In this document: positions 12,747 through 25,090 of the stretch, piece after piece
Numbering within the stretch: position 1 is the first letter of the stretch
How the letters are laid out: each line of letters begins with the position of its first letter
From: Pelobates cultripes
Lineage: Eukaryota; Chordata; Amphibia; Anura; Pelobatidae
DNA length: 64,000 bases
Direction of reading: 5' to 3'
NCBI GenBank assembly: GCA_933207985.1
Contig: OW240918.1
Coordinates: 117,384,497 to 117,448,496, forward strand
Program-made: the position numbers and the translations under genes
The notes under the pieces: model-generated
What the model was told of the DNA's origin: nothing
Database searches by the model: none
What the model saw: only the letters and a program-made list of their open reading frames with translations

Positions 12747-13140
12747 AATATGGGTGCTTCATCCTATTTCAGCTGCTTTGACTCAAGGACTTTGGCATTG
12801 CCCCAATAAGCTTGCGTTGTAATTCCTGGAGGGAACTTCACAACCTCAAATCAGGGTTGTTTTTCTACTCACTCTCCCTTCTGCCGTCTTGATCCTCGTG
12901 GGATTATTAACTTCCGTATTCGTGACTGCCGTTAGCGTTGTTCTACTCGGTATAAATTACTTGCTTGTGTGTAGCTTGTAAAGCAAAACAACCGGAACAC
13001 CACGCTAATCAAAACGCTTGGCTTTACAGAAACCTCCAGCCGCCAGTTATAACTCGAGTGGGAAGCTCAGGTCCCCTCAGCTCCACTCCATCAGCGGTCA
13101 CCCCTCCTCACGGCGCGCACGTCATCACGTCATCACGCCA
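12747..13140 (-). promoter_or_regulatory. Probable 5' UTR/promoter of the old L1
   Basis: A GC- and CpG-rich block contains two CRE-like gatgacgt motifs in tandem (about 13119-13137, minus strand) followed by gcgcgc. It is collinear with the rest of the old L1 once the nested insertions are removed. The 5' end of the L1 at 58200 starts in the same way, with gatgacgt followed by GC-rich leader. The promoter role is inferred. Confidence 0.55.
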
Positions 13141-15234
13141 ATTGTGAAACTGGGGCTTCCTACACTGTTAGTGTATTTCCTCCTGTTTTTAATGTGGAAA
13201 TTTGACATACTGCACCATATATTTCTCCTCTCTTTTCCCATTACATGTCACTTGAAATTTGACGACTCCTCCAAGGCGCTTCTCTCAATTTATAATCTCC
13301 TCTACTCCATATCAATGACCAGACAAGAGAGACTCTGGTTTGGGGGTTACAGCTGCCTTTTAACATTTGGACATTGTAAGCACTGGAAGCCTCTTTTATC
13401 CTTTATTTTGATTATGATATAGTGTACTTGCTGTACACTTGGGTGGGGTTGTGTTTGTGGCAATGCGATTGTTTGCTGGATGATCCTTGTAGAGTTGTGT
13501 GTGTGTGTGTGTGTATCTGTCTGTTTGTGTTGTAGTGTGTGTAGAGAAGGGCTGTTTGTGGTGTAGTTTGTCTTTGAGGACAGAGGATGTTAATATCCAT
13601 CACTTCAGGGCATTGTATAATAACAACTAATGGCATTCATTCTCTCCGTCTTGCGTTCTCTTTCTCCTTAGGATATCCTAGTGATGAGAAGTAGTTCTGC
13701 CATAAATGTATGAGCCCTGAAGTGATGGATTATATCATTAAAGGTAGCCTTATGCCTTTAAGAAACACATAGAGCGATAGACATATGAAGTCAGGTAGGA
13801 GTGATATCTCCTTTTTTTAAATCTCTCATTGTCTATTGTACTTGGGAATTTTTTTAATACATTTACATAACTGTATTTTTTTAGAAGCCCGGAGCAGCAA
13901 TTTGTTTATCAAATTGCTTTGTTATCCCACTGTCTATGTGAACTCTGTGCAAATACTATTTTTTTTTTAAACAGAAAAATACTTGGACAGGAAGGGGGTA
14001 AATCCTTGAATGCCAAATCCATGAACATAGGTGGTGGCATTATGCTGGGCTGGCATATCACAAACACATATCTTCAGGTTACTTTCAAGCCTAAAATTAA
14101 ATATCATAAAACAAATTTAATTTGTTTCTGTTTGCACGTTGAAATGCTTCAGCTGTGTTCCCCATGGATTTCTAGATCTCGAACGATGTTAGCAGAGAAT
14201 GCTAATTGTACTGGAAATTATTTTCTAAATTTGTTTTGTAGTAGTGAACATCGAGGAAAATTACCATGGAAATGTTGACTTAAATATTTAATGATTGTGG
14301 CAGCAAAAAAAAAAAAAAAAAAATACTTAACACTTGCGTAGATGGAAATACGAGAATGATTAAAGCTTGTTTTATGACTTGTTGTCACTGTCTGCAATAG
14401 TCTGTATATCGCATTATTTGTGAATATTTTTATGGCAAAACGTTTACGTGAGTTTGTTATTGTATCAACATTTAATGTTCTGGCTATTCAAACTTTCTTT
14501 TAAAAATGAATAATACAATATTAATAGCCATTACAAAATCTTGATGTTCTAAATAGCATGTTATAAAAGCCAAGCGTTGAGTGATGGTGACATGGCAATT
14601 CTGTCATAACACCCCATTATCACTGAAGTGCCATTAGTGATTTTGCCTTTTTAAATGTCACCAGAAGGGTTAGGGTTATGCAGAGTTAGATTTAACAAGT
14701 ACTTTGTGAAACACAATTTTAGAGAATAAGTAAAGTTATAAAATGTGCGGATTACTTTATTTTGGATATTATTTTGTTAGTGACTATTATAAAAAGAATA
14801 TACTGTTCCATTTTATGAAACTACACAAAAATCACATACTTATAGTTAATTCAATTCCTTCCCTCCATAGGCTTGTTTAATCTATACAATGTAGAATTGG
14901 ATATATGTTTGTATTGCACATATAAAAAAATATAAGATGTACAATCCGAAGAAAAAAACATAAATAAAATTGTCAATGAAAAACACAATATAAATTATAG
15001 TACAGAAATGAGACTATAGGAAAGGACAATGTAAATGAAGCATAGGCCTTAGTTCAGAAGCAAGTGTGTGCTTGCCTATAAATGCTAGGATGTTAGTGTA
15101 CCGATATATAAAAGCAAAACTAGTTTATGGCAATGTCCCACCTGCATTGGAATTTTAATAACATTGACGGAACACATAGATTTTAGAACTTGCTGTGATA
15201 TGGGGAGGAATATATATTGTTTTTATATAAGCCT
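13141..15234. other. Mostly unassigned; (GT)n run, short inverted repeat and poly(A) run
   Basis: A (GT)n tract lies at about 13496-13516 and an A-run at about 14306-14323. An inverted repeat (atccatcacttcagggc, about 13596-13612, against its complement at about 13713-13729) suggests a small foldback element. No protein motif was recognised in either strand. Confidence 0.45.
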
Positions 15235-15238
15235 TTAA

Positions 15239-17356
15239 CCCCTTAAGGACTGGACTGTTTTTGCGATGTTGTACATTTGCGACCAGGCATATTTTTACAC
15301 TTTTGTGGTGTTTGTGTTTGGCTGGAATTTTCCGCTCTCTCATTTACTGTTCCCATACAAATTATATATTGTTTTTTCAGGACAAAAGGGGCTTTCTTTA
15401 CATACCATTATTTATATAATCTCATGTATTTTAATTTAAAAAAAATAAAAAAATATGATGAAAAATTGAAAAAAATACATGTTTTTTGACTTTTACTTGA
15501 AAAATCTTTTACTCATCTACAAAAGCGAATGAAAAAAACTGCTAAATAGATTCAAAATTTTGTCCTGAGTTTAAAAATACCCTGTGTTTACGTGCTTTTT
15601 TGCTTTTTTTTGCATGTTATAGGGCTATAGGTACAAGTAGGATATTGCGGCTTCAAAACATACATTTTTAACATTTATCAATAGTGACATTGTAACACTA
15701 TTATCTGTCATAAATCTCTGAATAACACCCCACATGTACATATTTTTTTTAAAGTAGACAACCCAGGGTATTCAATATGGGGTATGTCCAGTCTTTAGTA
15801 GCCACTTAGTCGAAAACACTGGCCAAAGTAAGCATTCATATTTGTTTGTGTGTGAAAAAAGTAAAAAAACTAAATTGAACGCTAATTTTGGCCAGTGTTT
15901 GTGACCAAGTGGTTACTAAAAAAGACTGGACATACCCCATTTGCAATACCTTGGGTTGTCTTCTTTTGCAAATGGTATGCCATCATGGGGGTAATTCTCA
16001 TTCCTGGGCTACCATACGCTCTCAAAGGCAACGTAACCAACCTGGCCATTTTCAATGTAAAATATTTGACCCATATATTTGACCTTGTAACTTTCAAAAA
16101 TGCTATAAAACCTGTACATGGGGGGTACTGTTTTACTCGGGAGACATCGCTGAACACAAATATTAGTGTTTAAAAACTGGAAAACGTATCACAACAATTA
16201 TATCATCAGTAAAAGTGCTGTTTGTGTGTGAAAAATGCAAAAAAAGTCACTTTCACTGACAATATCATCGCTGTGATATGTTTTACTGTTTTGAATCACT
16301 AATATTTGTGTTCAGCGAAGTCTCCCGAGTAAAACAGTACCCCCCATGTACAGGTTTTAGGGTGTCGTAGAACGTTACAGGGTAAAATACAGTGCTAGCA
16401 AATTCAATTCTCTGGAATTTCGGCCTGGGTTGGCAGGCAGGTCCCTTAAATTGCAATCAATAAAATTACTGAATTATGTAAAATATTACATAAATACGCA
16501 CGTAGAATTTAAATATATATGCATATTTATATATTTGAAGTCTACGTGTATATTTATATAATTATTTATGTAATTTTGTATATGGACATATGTATATTTC
16601 TTATTATTTTTATTTATTTTTATATACATAGATATATATACAAATTAATTCTAAGTGTATTTTGATATAAATATATATATATTAATTTTAAAATACAGTT
16701 AGAATAAAATTTCATATAGCTATATAATTTTTTTTAAATTTTTTATTATTATTTAAAAAAATGTATTTAATTTAAATTACTTATTATTTATATTTTATAA
16801 TAATATATATATACAATATATATAGTTATTATATATATTATATATATACGTGTGCAATTTAATTATAAGTGTATTTTTATATTAATATAAGTACATATTA
16901 ATATAAAAATACACTTAGTATGGCATTATATATATATATGATATATAGACATATATTATATTAATATAATATATGTCTATATATCATATATGTATACACA
17001 TATATAATTATTTTTTTTTATTAACATTAACTTTATTTTTTTTTCTGATTTTACACATGCAGGGAGACTGCCTGTCAGCACAGACATTCCCCCTGCAGGC
17101 AGACACATGGACACCTATTGTGACCATGTGATCGCTGTGTTAAGCGATCACATGGCCACAGGGGTCCTAATTCAGTGTGCGGAGACTGTCTGGGCTGCAG
17201 GCAGTCTCCCCACAACCGGAGCAACGCTGATCGCCGCCGGGGGAACGACGGCGATCAGGTAAGTAACTCAGACCGTTAGGACGGTTCAGGACCGTCATCG
17301 GTCGGCAAGCCAAAAATGCCGATGACGGTCCTGAACCGTCCTAGGTCGCGAAGGGG
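15239..17356. mobile_element. Non-autonomous DNA transposon with TTAA target duplication
   Basis: TTAA flanks both ends (15235-15238, 17357-17360). The termini start ccccttaaggac and, on the other strand, ccccttcgcgac. Inside are nested inverted repeats: about 15745-15836 with 15886-15975, about 16107-16167 with 16292-16358, an AT-rich foldback block (16500-17000) and a terminal GC hairpin (about 17274-17347). TTAA targets are typical of piggyBac and Kolobok transposons. No transposase is present, so the choice between them is open. A 75-bp relative lies at 38250. Confidence 0.75.
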
Positions 17357-17360
17357 TTAA

Positions 17361-18344
17361 ACATTTTTCAGCGTGAACTGAGGTGCAGCAGAGAGAGATG
17401 GGTTCATGGCCTTAAAGAGCCCAAATTTGTCAAACCACTTGAAAAGAGTTTAACACAAATAGTTTTTTACGGCACACAAAATCTCTTCGCACTGTAACCA
17501 CTACAATTAGCTGTAGTGTTTGCAACGCTTACAGCTCCCCTTTAAACCTGCCTCTTCCTCTCTCAGAACATAATTAGTGGACTTGTGCATTCGATTTAAA
17601 ATGAATTTCGACATGTCAGAATTTTGGGCCATCGGAGGCTCTTCCAAATGCCATAATTCCGAAATGCTGTAAGGATAAATCACAAATAAAACAAAATGGG
17701 CAACGAATGAATAGTTGTATTTGCTTTGTGATTTGGAGTTCCGAGCTGGCATAGAAAAAAAGATGATTGACGGTTAGGGCACAGACATTAAATGCTGATT
17801 TTAGTCACAGTTCACAGTAAGAAGACCAATAGAGAAAAAAAAGGAGCAACAGTAAATAAAATATCTATAAATTTATATGTTTTATATAGATTAAATATAA
17901 ATTTATAAACATATAAATATAGATTTTTTAATTTATTTATTTTTTACTGGTTTTCGTTTTTTTTCCTTCTATTAGTTACTTTTTCTCACTACATCTGTGA
18001 ACCAAATGGTAATAAAATGTACCTATTAGTGTAAAATATATACATATCATTTATATTATGTACATATTTTCTAGTACACCGATTGGACCGTTTTTGTGCC
18101 CATTCAACCCATCTGAATAGTTTATTTTTCAAAACTATTGCATTGATGAAATTTGTCTGAACTAAAATGCTACATGGACAAATCCAAAAATGACCCAAAT
18201 TTTACATGTTGCCCTTCCTCTTGTGTTCCTATACCTCACCTTGTCTAGATTGATAGCTCATTTAAACAGGGTCATCCGTAACCTCTTGTTTCTTTATAAC
18301 AGTTTGGTTTATTTATTATTATACAACCACGTTAAAAATATTGT
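17361..18344. other. AT-rich spacer, nothing recognised
   Basis: Contains an AT palindrome (about 17866-17925) but no recognisable coding sequence. Confidence 0.4.
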
Positions 18345-19385
18345 ACACAGGGGGTGGGGCCTGGCATCCAAGAGGGCCGGACGCACTTTCTTATAGCTCT
18401 CCTCAACTGGCTATAAAAGTGTGCATTTGTTGGGGAAACCACGAAAACTGACACTCTATTTTACAGGCAATAGCTGTGCACAGCATACTTACCCATTGGG
18501 GTCTGATTTAAAGCGTCCTGCTGGATGAGATGCGTACCCGGTCTTGAGGCTTACTGTGTCTGGAGCACGGATTGTTGGGAGAAGTGACCGATTACCTGAC
18601 GCCAGGCGTTCATCTCACAGCTCATACCTGCAGTCCTGTTAGCCCCGGTGGGGGATATCCCGGTCTCCACTGGGTTACACAGTTCCACGGCTGAGGCCTG
18701 CAAGCATGAAACCCAAGCACCGCTGTCCAAGATGGCAGCCGCGCCGAGCATACAGAGCTCTAGCAAGAGACAGTGTTGGAGCGATCACTTTCACACTATA
18801 TTTGTGGCAATCTGCTGGGAATTCTGGCTTTGCATTGATAGTCATCTAAGCACACCTACCAGATGTTCAGATGGAGCATACAGCCGAGCTACCTACCTAT
18901 CCTTCTATGATGTTGAGAGCCCGCACGGCACCCAAGAGGCCTCCGCTGCCACTACCCTCACCCTCACCTTGAATACACAGAGTCGAGCCCGCATTGCACA
19001 ACACTACAGTCACATTAAAGATGAAGCAGCTGGGGAAGAAACCGAGTGCCTCGCTGTCAGAGGAACAGCTCCCAACCAAAATGCCACTTACCTGACTTGC
19101 GACCCGAATGAAGAAAGAAGCACATGCAACCGCCGCTGCTGGAGCAAAACCGCCGAAGCTGGGAGGTGAACAGAAGTTGCCACAAACGCAATGCCGGAAG
19201 ATTCCCACTGAGCAAGACTTTCTGCGTGCATGGAGGTGGACACAGAGCCCGGTACATGTTATGGAACACTGCTGGAACCAGAGAGTCATCACACAGGATC
19301 GTCCCTGCACTTAGAACTGTCGGGGAGCCCATGTACAGCTCGGACTCTCAAACCTGAAGCGAGGCATAAACGTGCTAAACCTGAG
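18345..19385 (+). mobile_element. GC-rich LINE-like 5' segment with YY1-type motif
   Basis: The segment begins gggggtggggcctggcatcc and contains caagatggcagccgcgcc (about 18726), a strong YY1-type motif like those in LINE 5' UTRs. It is much richer in G+C than its surroundings and runs directly into hAT transposase sequence. No ORF1 motif was recognised with confidence, so the assignment to a LINE is tentative. It could also be the authentic 5' part of a composite hAT family. Confidence 0.35.
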
Positions 19386-22157
19386 CACAACCTGCATGAC
19401 CAGTCATCTCCATGCAAAGCACGAGCTGCAGTGGAGTAAGCACCTCAAAAACCAAGAAAGGTCTCAGGCTCCTCCTGCTTCCTCTTCTGCTGCTGTCTCG
19501 GCCACTTCCTCCACCTCTGGAGTCACAGTGACACCTGTCACCCTGCAAACAGAGGATGTGGCAGCAATGCCACCACGTCCGCTACCGTCCCCAAGCTTCT
19601 CCACACTGTCCAATGGAAGCGTTCAGCTGTCCATCTCCCAAACACTGGAGAGAAAGAGGAAGTACCCCCCTAGCCACCCGCGATCCCTGGACCTGAATGC
19701 CAGCATTTCAAAATTCATGGCCTTTGAAATGCTGTCATTCCGTCTGGTGGAGACGGACAGTTTTAAAAACCTGATGGCGGTGGCTGTCCCACAGTATGTG
19801 GTTCCCAGCCGCCACTACTTTTTCAGGCGAGCCATCCCTTCCCTGCACAACCAATTGGTGGACAAAATCAGGTGTGCACTGCGCAACTAAATCAGTGGCA
19901 AAGTCCAAATAACCACAGATACGTGGACCAGTAAGCACGGGCAGGGACGCAATATCTCCCTAACTGCACCACTGTAGTGGTGGCTGCCTGAGACGGATAG
20001 CAGTTTGGTGCATGTCCTTCCGCCACCGAGGATTGCAGGGCATTTCTCTTTGCCTCCTGTTGCCTCCTCCTCCTACTCCGCTTCCTCCTCCTCTACCACC
20101 ACCTCATCCGGGCAGCGTAACACCTTCACCACCAACTTCAGCATAGCCAGGGGAAAACAACAGCAGGCTGTTTTAAAACTCATATTTTTTGGGGAAAAAC
20201 CCCACATCGCGCATGAGCTGTGGACGGGCATGGAACAACAGACCGATGAGTGGTTGTTGCCACTGAGCCTCAAACCCGGCCTGGTGGTGTGCGATAATGG
20301 GCGAAATCTCGTAGCAGCTCTGGGCCTATCCGGTTTGACGCTGAGACCTGAGACCTGGGCCTGAGACGGATAGCAGTTTGGTGCATGTCCTACCACCACC
20401 GAGGATTGCAGGGCATTTCTCTTTGCCTCCTGTTGCCTCCTCCTCCTACTCCGCTTCCTCCTCCTCTACCACCACCTCATCCGGGCAGCGTAACACCTTC
20501 ACCACCAACTTCAGCATAGCCAGGGGAAAACAACAGCAGGCTGTTTTAAAACTCATATTTTTTTGGGGAAAAAACCCACATCGCGCATGAGCTGTGGACG
20601 GGCATGGAACAACAGACCGATGAGTGGTTGTTGCCACTGAGCCTCAAACCCGGCCTGGTGGTGTGCGATAATGGGCGAAATCTCGTAGCAGCTCTGGGCC
20701 TATCCGGTTTGACGCTCATCCCTTGCCTGGCGCATGTGCTGAATTTGGTGGTGCAGAAATTCCTGAAAATCTACCCAGATATATGAGAGCTGCTGCAGAA
20801 AGTGCGGGCCGTCTGTGCACGCTTTCAGCATTCTGACCCTGCTGCTGCTTGCCTGTCTGTGCTGCAGCGTAACTTCGGCCTTCCCGCTCACCGCCTCATA
20901 TGCAACATGCCCACAAGGTGGAACTCCACCTTGCACATGCTGGAGAGACTGTGCGAGCAGCAGCAGGTGATAGTGGAGTTTCAGATGCAGCGCACACGGG
21001 TCAGTCACTCTGCACCACTTCACCACCAATGATTGGGCTTCCATGCGAGACCTGTGTGCCATTTTGCACTGTTTCAAGTACTCCACCAACATGGCCAATG
21101 CTGATGACGCCGTTCTCAGCCTTACTATCCCGCTTCTATGTCTCCTTGAAAAAATGCTTTGGGCGATGATGGAAGAGGATGTGGAACAGGAGGAAGAGGA
21201 GGGGGAAGAGTATGATTTCCACGGTTATCAGGCCAGTCATTCACAAGTGGCTTGAAGGGTGGGTTCCTGCACCAGCATAGGCCAGGTACACAATTGTCCA
21301 GCCAGGGCACAGTTCTGGAGGATGATGAACCATGTTCACAGCAAGGTGGCACCCAACGCAGCTCGTGGGCATCACTGGAGCGTGGCTGGGGGGATAAGAA
21401 GGACACAGACGATGCACCTCCCACAGAGGACAGCTTGTCCTTGCCTCTGGGCAGCCCGGCACACATGAGCGACTACATGCTGCAGTGCCTGCGCAATGAC
21501 TGCTGAGTTGCCCACATTCTAACTTGTGCTGATTACTGGGTGGCCACCCTGCTGGATCCCCATTACAAGGACAACGTGCCATCCTTAATTCCCTCACTGG
21601 AGCGTGATCGTTAGATGCGCGAATACAAGCGCATGCTGGTAGACGCGCTGCTGAGGGCATTCCCAACTGACACCAGGGGCTCAGTGGAAGCACAAGGCAA
21701 AGGCAGAGGAGGAGGAAGAGGTCGCCAACGCAGCTGGGGCACCGCCAGCACCTCAGAAGGCAGGGTTAGCATGGCCGAAATGTGAAAAAGCTTTGTCAGC
21801 ACGCCACAACAACCAGCACCACCATCTGACATGGAACGTCTTAGCAGGAAGCAGCATTTCAGCAACATGGTGGAACAGTACGTGTGCACACGCCTACACA
21901 TACTGACTGATGGGTCTGCCCCATTCAACTTCTGGGTCTCCAAACTGGGCACATGGCCTGAGCTTGCCCTTTATGCCTTGGAGGTGCTGGCCTGCCCTGC
22001 AGCCAGTGTATTGTCTGAACGGGTGTTTAGCACAGCAGGGGGCATTATCACAGACAAGAGCAGCTGCCTGTCCACAGCCAACGTGGACAAGCTCACGTTT
22101 ATTAAAATGAACCAGGCATGGATCCCACCAGACTTGTCTGTGCCTTGTGCAGAATAG
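19386..22157 (+). pseudogene. hAT (ZBED-like) transposase, broken
   Basis: Motifs appear in the expected order but in different frames. A BED-finger tail (SHLHAKHELQWSKHL) is followed by SLDLNASISKFMAFEML and ITTDTWTSKHGQGRNISLT. Next come VCDNGRNLVAALGLSG, IPCLAHVLNLVVQKFL and TRWNSTLHMLERL. The C-terminal dimerisation region has LACPAASVLSERVFSTAG with KLTFIKMN. This is the layout of hAT cut-and-paste transposases with an RNase H-like catalytic core. Stops occur at 19888 and repeatedly after. Inactive. Confidence 0.85.
19990..20716 (+). repeat. Tandem duplication of about 374 bp inside the hAT transposase
   Basis: The block starting gagacggatagcagtttggt at 19990 is repeated from 20363. It ends at ggtttgacgct in both copies (20342 and 20716). 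The copies differ at only a few sites (ccttccgcc versus cctaccacc; one extra T and one extra A). The junction carries gagacctgagacctgg. Near-identity in an otherwise decayed gene points to a recent duplication or an assembly duplication. Confidence 0.85.
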
Positions 22158-22199
22158 ACACTTATACCGGCCTCACCCAGCCATTGTTATACTCAAGTG

Positions 22200-22980
22200 C
22201 ACTTATTCTTTGTTTTCTTTTTTTTATATGTCCCAATGTTTTGGGGGCTACCCCAATAAAAAGAAAATACAGTGTTGGCTACCTCCTCCTCCTCCTCCAC
22301 CGCCGCTTCCACCTACACTGCCACGGTGTATACCCAGATATATCAGAGCTGCTGCAGAAAGTACGGGCCGTCTGTGCGCGCTTTCGGCATTCTCACCCTG
22401 CTGCTGCTCGCCTGTCTGTGCTGCAGCGTAACTTCGGCCTTTCCGCTCACCGCCTCATGAGACTGTGCGAGCAGCAGCAGGCGATAGTGGATTTTCAGCT
22501 GCAGCACGCACGGGTCAGTCGCTCTGCGGAACAGAGTTTTCTTTTGTTATATGTCCCAATATTTGGGGGGCTACACCAATTAAAAAAAACAAAAAAACAA
22601 ACAAACAAATAAAAAACAGTGTTGGCTATCTCCTCCACCGCCGCTTCCACCTACAATGCCACGGTCACCGCTTCCTCAACCTATGGGTCACTTAGTATAA
22701 ACTATGTACACAATAGCAGAGGCTTGTGAAGGCCTTTTCTCCATGCATCAGTAGTTGAGCATTTCTCCATGCATCAGGACTACAAGAAATGCACCACAAG
22801 CCGCAAATGTTTCTTTTTTTGTATGTCCCAATATTTTTGGGGCTACCCCAATTAAAATAAAAAAAAGATATATATAAACAGTGTTGGCTACCTCCTCCTC
22901 CTCCACCGCCGCTTCCACCTACACCGCCACGGTCACCGCCTCGTCAACCTATGGGTCACTTAGTATAAACTATGTACACA
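22200..22980 (+). repeat. Three-copy tail repeat of the hAT element, first interval holding a transposase fragment
   Basis: The motif tatgtcccaatnttt-ggggctacc...acagtgttggctacctcctcc occurs near 22226, 22545 and 22820. Between the first and second copies lies a second copy of part of the transposase (22325-22520). It is homologous to about 20775-20990 with an internal deletion (SCCRKYGPSVRAF region). The third repeat and its cggtcaccgcctc flank resemble the second copy. The tail grew by segmental duplication. Confidence 0.65.
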
Positions 22981-23407
22981 ATAGTAGAGGCTTGTGAAGG
23001 CCTTTTCTCCATGCATCAAGAGTTGAGCTCAGTTTGAGCAATGAAAGAGAATACCCTGCACTCCAACCCTCTCTCAAATGGATAATTCTGGTGATCCTCC
23101 TGACAGCCATGCTTTAGATTTTGATTTATGTTCTTCCAAAGCTAAAATCAAAGATTCCATCTAGTGCTATTTTATGGCTTAGCTGTATTTTAAATTTTTA
23201 GGTATTTTATGTTATTTTAAGTGATTTCCCTATTTGTTTGCAGGGCACTTGTCCTACTCTTACCCCCATTTTACTTCCTTTTGCAGGTCTCTAGCCCTTT
23301 CCAGGAGTTTTTTAGAGGCATTTTTGTGGCCAAAAGTTCGGGTCCCCATTGACTTCAGGTTCGGGTCAAGTTCGAGCCCGAACATCCAGGTGTCCGCTCA
23401 ACTCTAG

Positions 23408-25040
23408 CAGAAAGCCAATATGATAATTTAACACTGTACCTCTCTATAGGCCACAAGCTATTTATAGTAGTTCTGTTATTGTGCCCCAATTGATCACCTG
23501 AAATAGTTAAATTTAATAATCCAGTGGTAATATATTTTGTTAAGATAGCCTATTAGCATGTTAAGTAGAACTCACACTTCACAAATTAATGTCTGACTGA
23601 TTTTACAAGTCATCCACCTCAACTTAAGTTGCATATCTAGTTAAACAGAACAAGCAGAATGGTGTCTCAACGTCCTCTTCCTTCATAGTTAGACTAGCCT
23701 GAACGATATTATTCTCATAAAAATGCGCCATTTTCCTAAAAGCCATGATGGCTTAGGATATCTGTTACTATAACGCTTGTACGAGCTGTTGTGGTTGTAA
23801 CAGCTTGTTTGTAATACAAATATTGTAAAGCGCTGTGAAAGATGATGATGTTATACAAATAAATATAATAACAATTTGAGATATATGTTGAACTTTTTGC
23901 CAGTATTTGGTGAGATTATTTGGGGAAATATTGTGGGTAAAGAATTTATAGTCTGGAAAATGTATGCTCTAAATTGTTGAGCTTACCTGTACTACCTTTA
24001 TTTTAAATGATTTTTTGTCTCTTGTGATATATTTGTTCTGGTTAAGTCGTTCGGGCACATTCTTTGTGGAGAAAGAACATACACAATTATCTCCAACCCT
24101 ATCAGGTAAGCTAAAACGTAAATGCTGAACATAAGACAATGTTAGCAGACAATTCTTAGGAGAATTTTATTGTGATAATATTCTTACTCAGTTCTAGCTT
24201 ACAGTGTAACCAGATGGAAATGATGGACACAAACAGAAGCAAAACAAATTACTACACGTGTTAGAAGTACTATAAATCCCAGTCCAATCAAAAATAATGT
24301 CTCACGTCTAACATTTAATTCATGTTTTACTTTTACTTCATAAACAGTGCCTGTTAAAATGTTGTTGTCACATATATATCTTCTATTTTGATTTTGTGTA
24401 TTTGTTGCACATTTTTGATACAGTTGATTTATTATGCTGTGGTATCATATATTCATGTTCCCATTCCTCTTCTCAGTATCTTGAGACATTTTCGAAGTCA
24501 TACATCATGCCCATGCCATGCGCATAGCAGGATTTACCGGCATATGCGTTAACCCTACCCTTAACCCCGTTAAAATACTGACACAGGTTGTACTGTTGGA
24601 AATATTAGCTTTATTAATGATTAATTAATTAATTAAGGTATAACAAATAGGGTCATTGCCAACAAATATTGTTAAAGCCAACATCCCCCCATATACAAAA
24701 CATACCCCTGGCAATGACCCCACAATATTAACAATAAATAATAATATAACTAACGTATTAACACAGAAACTGGCCATCCAATATGACCACATTTCCACCA
24801 GATTAAATTGTAGGGGTGTACCAAGACACTGCTACACCCTGTAATGGAATTGTAATGGAAGGTACCTTGACCCCAGGCTCAAGCTACTAAGATGACCGGA
24901 TGTCCAGTCTGTTTTCAATTATGTTATGCTTTGAGCTTTTAGTCTAATTTCGAGTGTCTGACAAGTAAGCATAAGTAAACATAAAATCTTGACTTGTGAC
25001 ATTCTGTGGTTTCTGCAGCATCACCCTCAACCCCCCTTCT
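23408..25040. other. Unassigned; short LINE/SINE-type tail at 23825-23877
   Basis: The string tgtaaagcgctgtgaaaga...atacaaataaatataataa (23825-23877) resembles the 3' tail shared by many LINE/SINE families (agcgctg...ataaata). The rest is AT-rich, with a taat/attaatt run at about 24615-24640, and no recognised coding sequence. Confidence 0.4.
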
Positions 25041-25041
25041 T

Positions 25042-25052
25042 ATGTCCTACTG

Positions 25053-25085
<33 letters not shown>
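25042..25085. repeat. (TA)n microsatellite
   Basis: Uninterrupted TA dinucleotides of about 34 bp next to a Penelope-associated segment. Similar runs occur at about 43768-43806 and 62467-62495. Confidence 0.9.

Positions 25086-25090
<5 letters not shown>

Larger units (their letters stand above)
2930..13140 (-). mobile_element. Old L1/Tx1-type LINE, nearly complete but interrupted by three insertions
   Basis: On the minus strand the order is 5' UTR (13140-12747 and 9602-8600), ORF1 (8595-7985), inter-ORF spacer, ORF2 (6312-2990), the layout of an L1. The spacer is split by a MITE. The 5' UTR is split by a second L1 (9603-12730) and by a palindromic insertion (9060-9427). All reading frames are broken many times, so the copy is old. 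The exact 3' end and target duplication could not be fixed; 2930 is an estimate. Confidence 0.7.
19386..23407 (+). mobile_element. ZBED-type hAT transposon, decayed, left end not found
   Basis: Transposase sequence (19386-22157) is followed by a repetitive tail. The right terminus at about 23340-23407 reads, on the minus strand, ctagagttgagcggacacc, which fits a TAGRG-type hAT terminal repeat. The matching left terminus is not visible near 18345-19400, so the copy may be 5'-replaced or truncated. An internal 374-bp tandem duplication (19990-20716) and three tail repeats are annotated separately. Confidence 0.65.

Noticed and set aside
13650..13740. Possible exon after a pyrimidine tract and cttag
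   Set aside because: No coding motif and no partner donor. The segment lies inside a small inverted repeat.
15880..16175. Frames on both strands of about 90 codons
   Set aside because: They lie in inverted repeats of the TTAA element and mirror each other.
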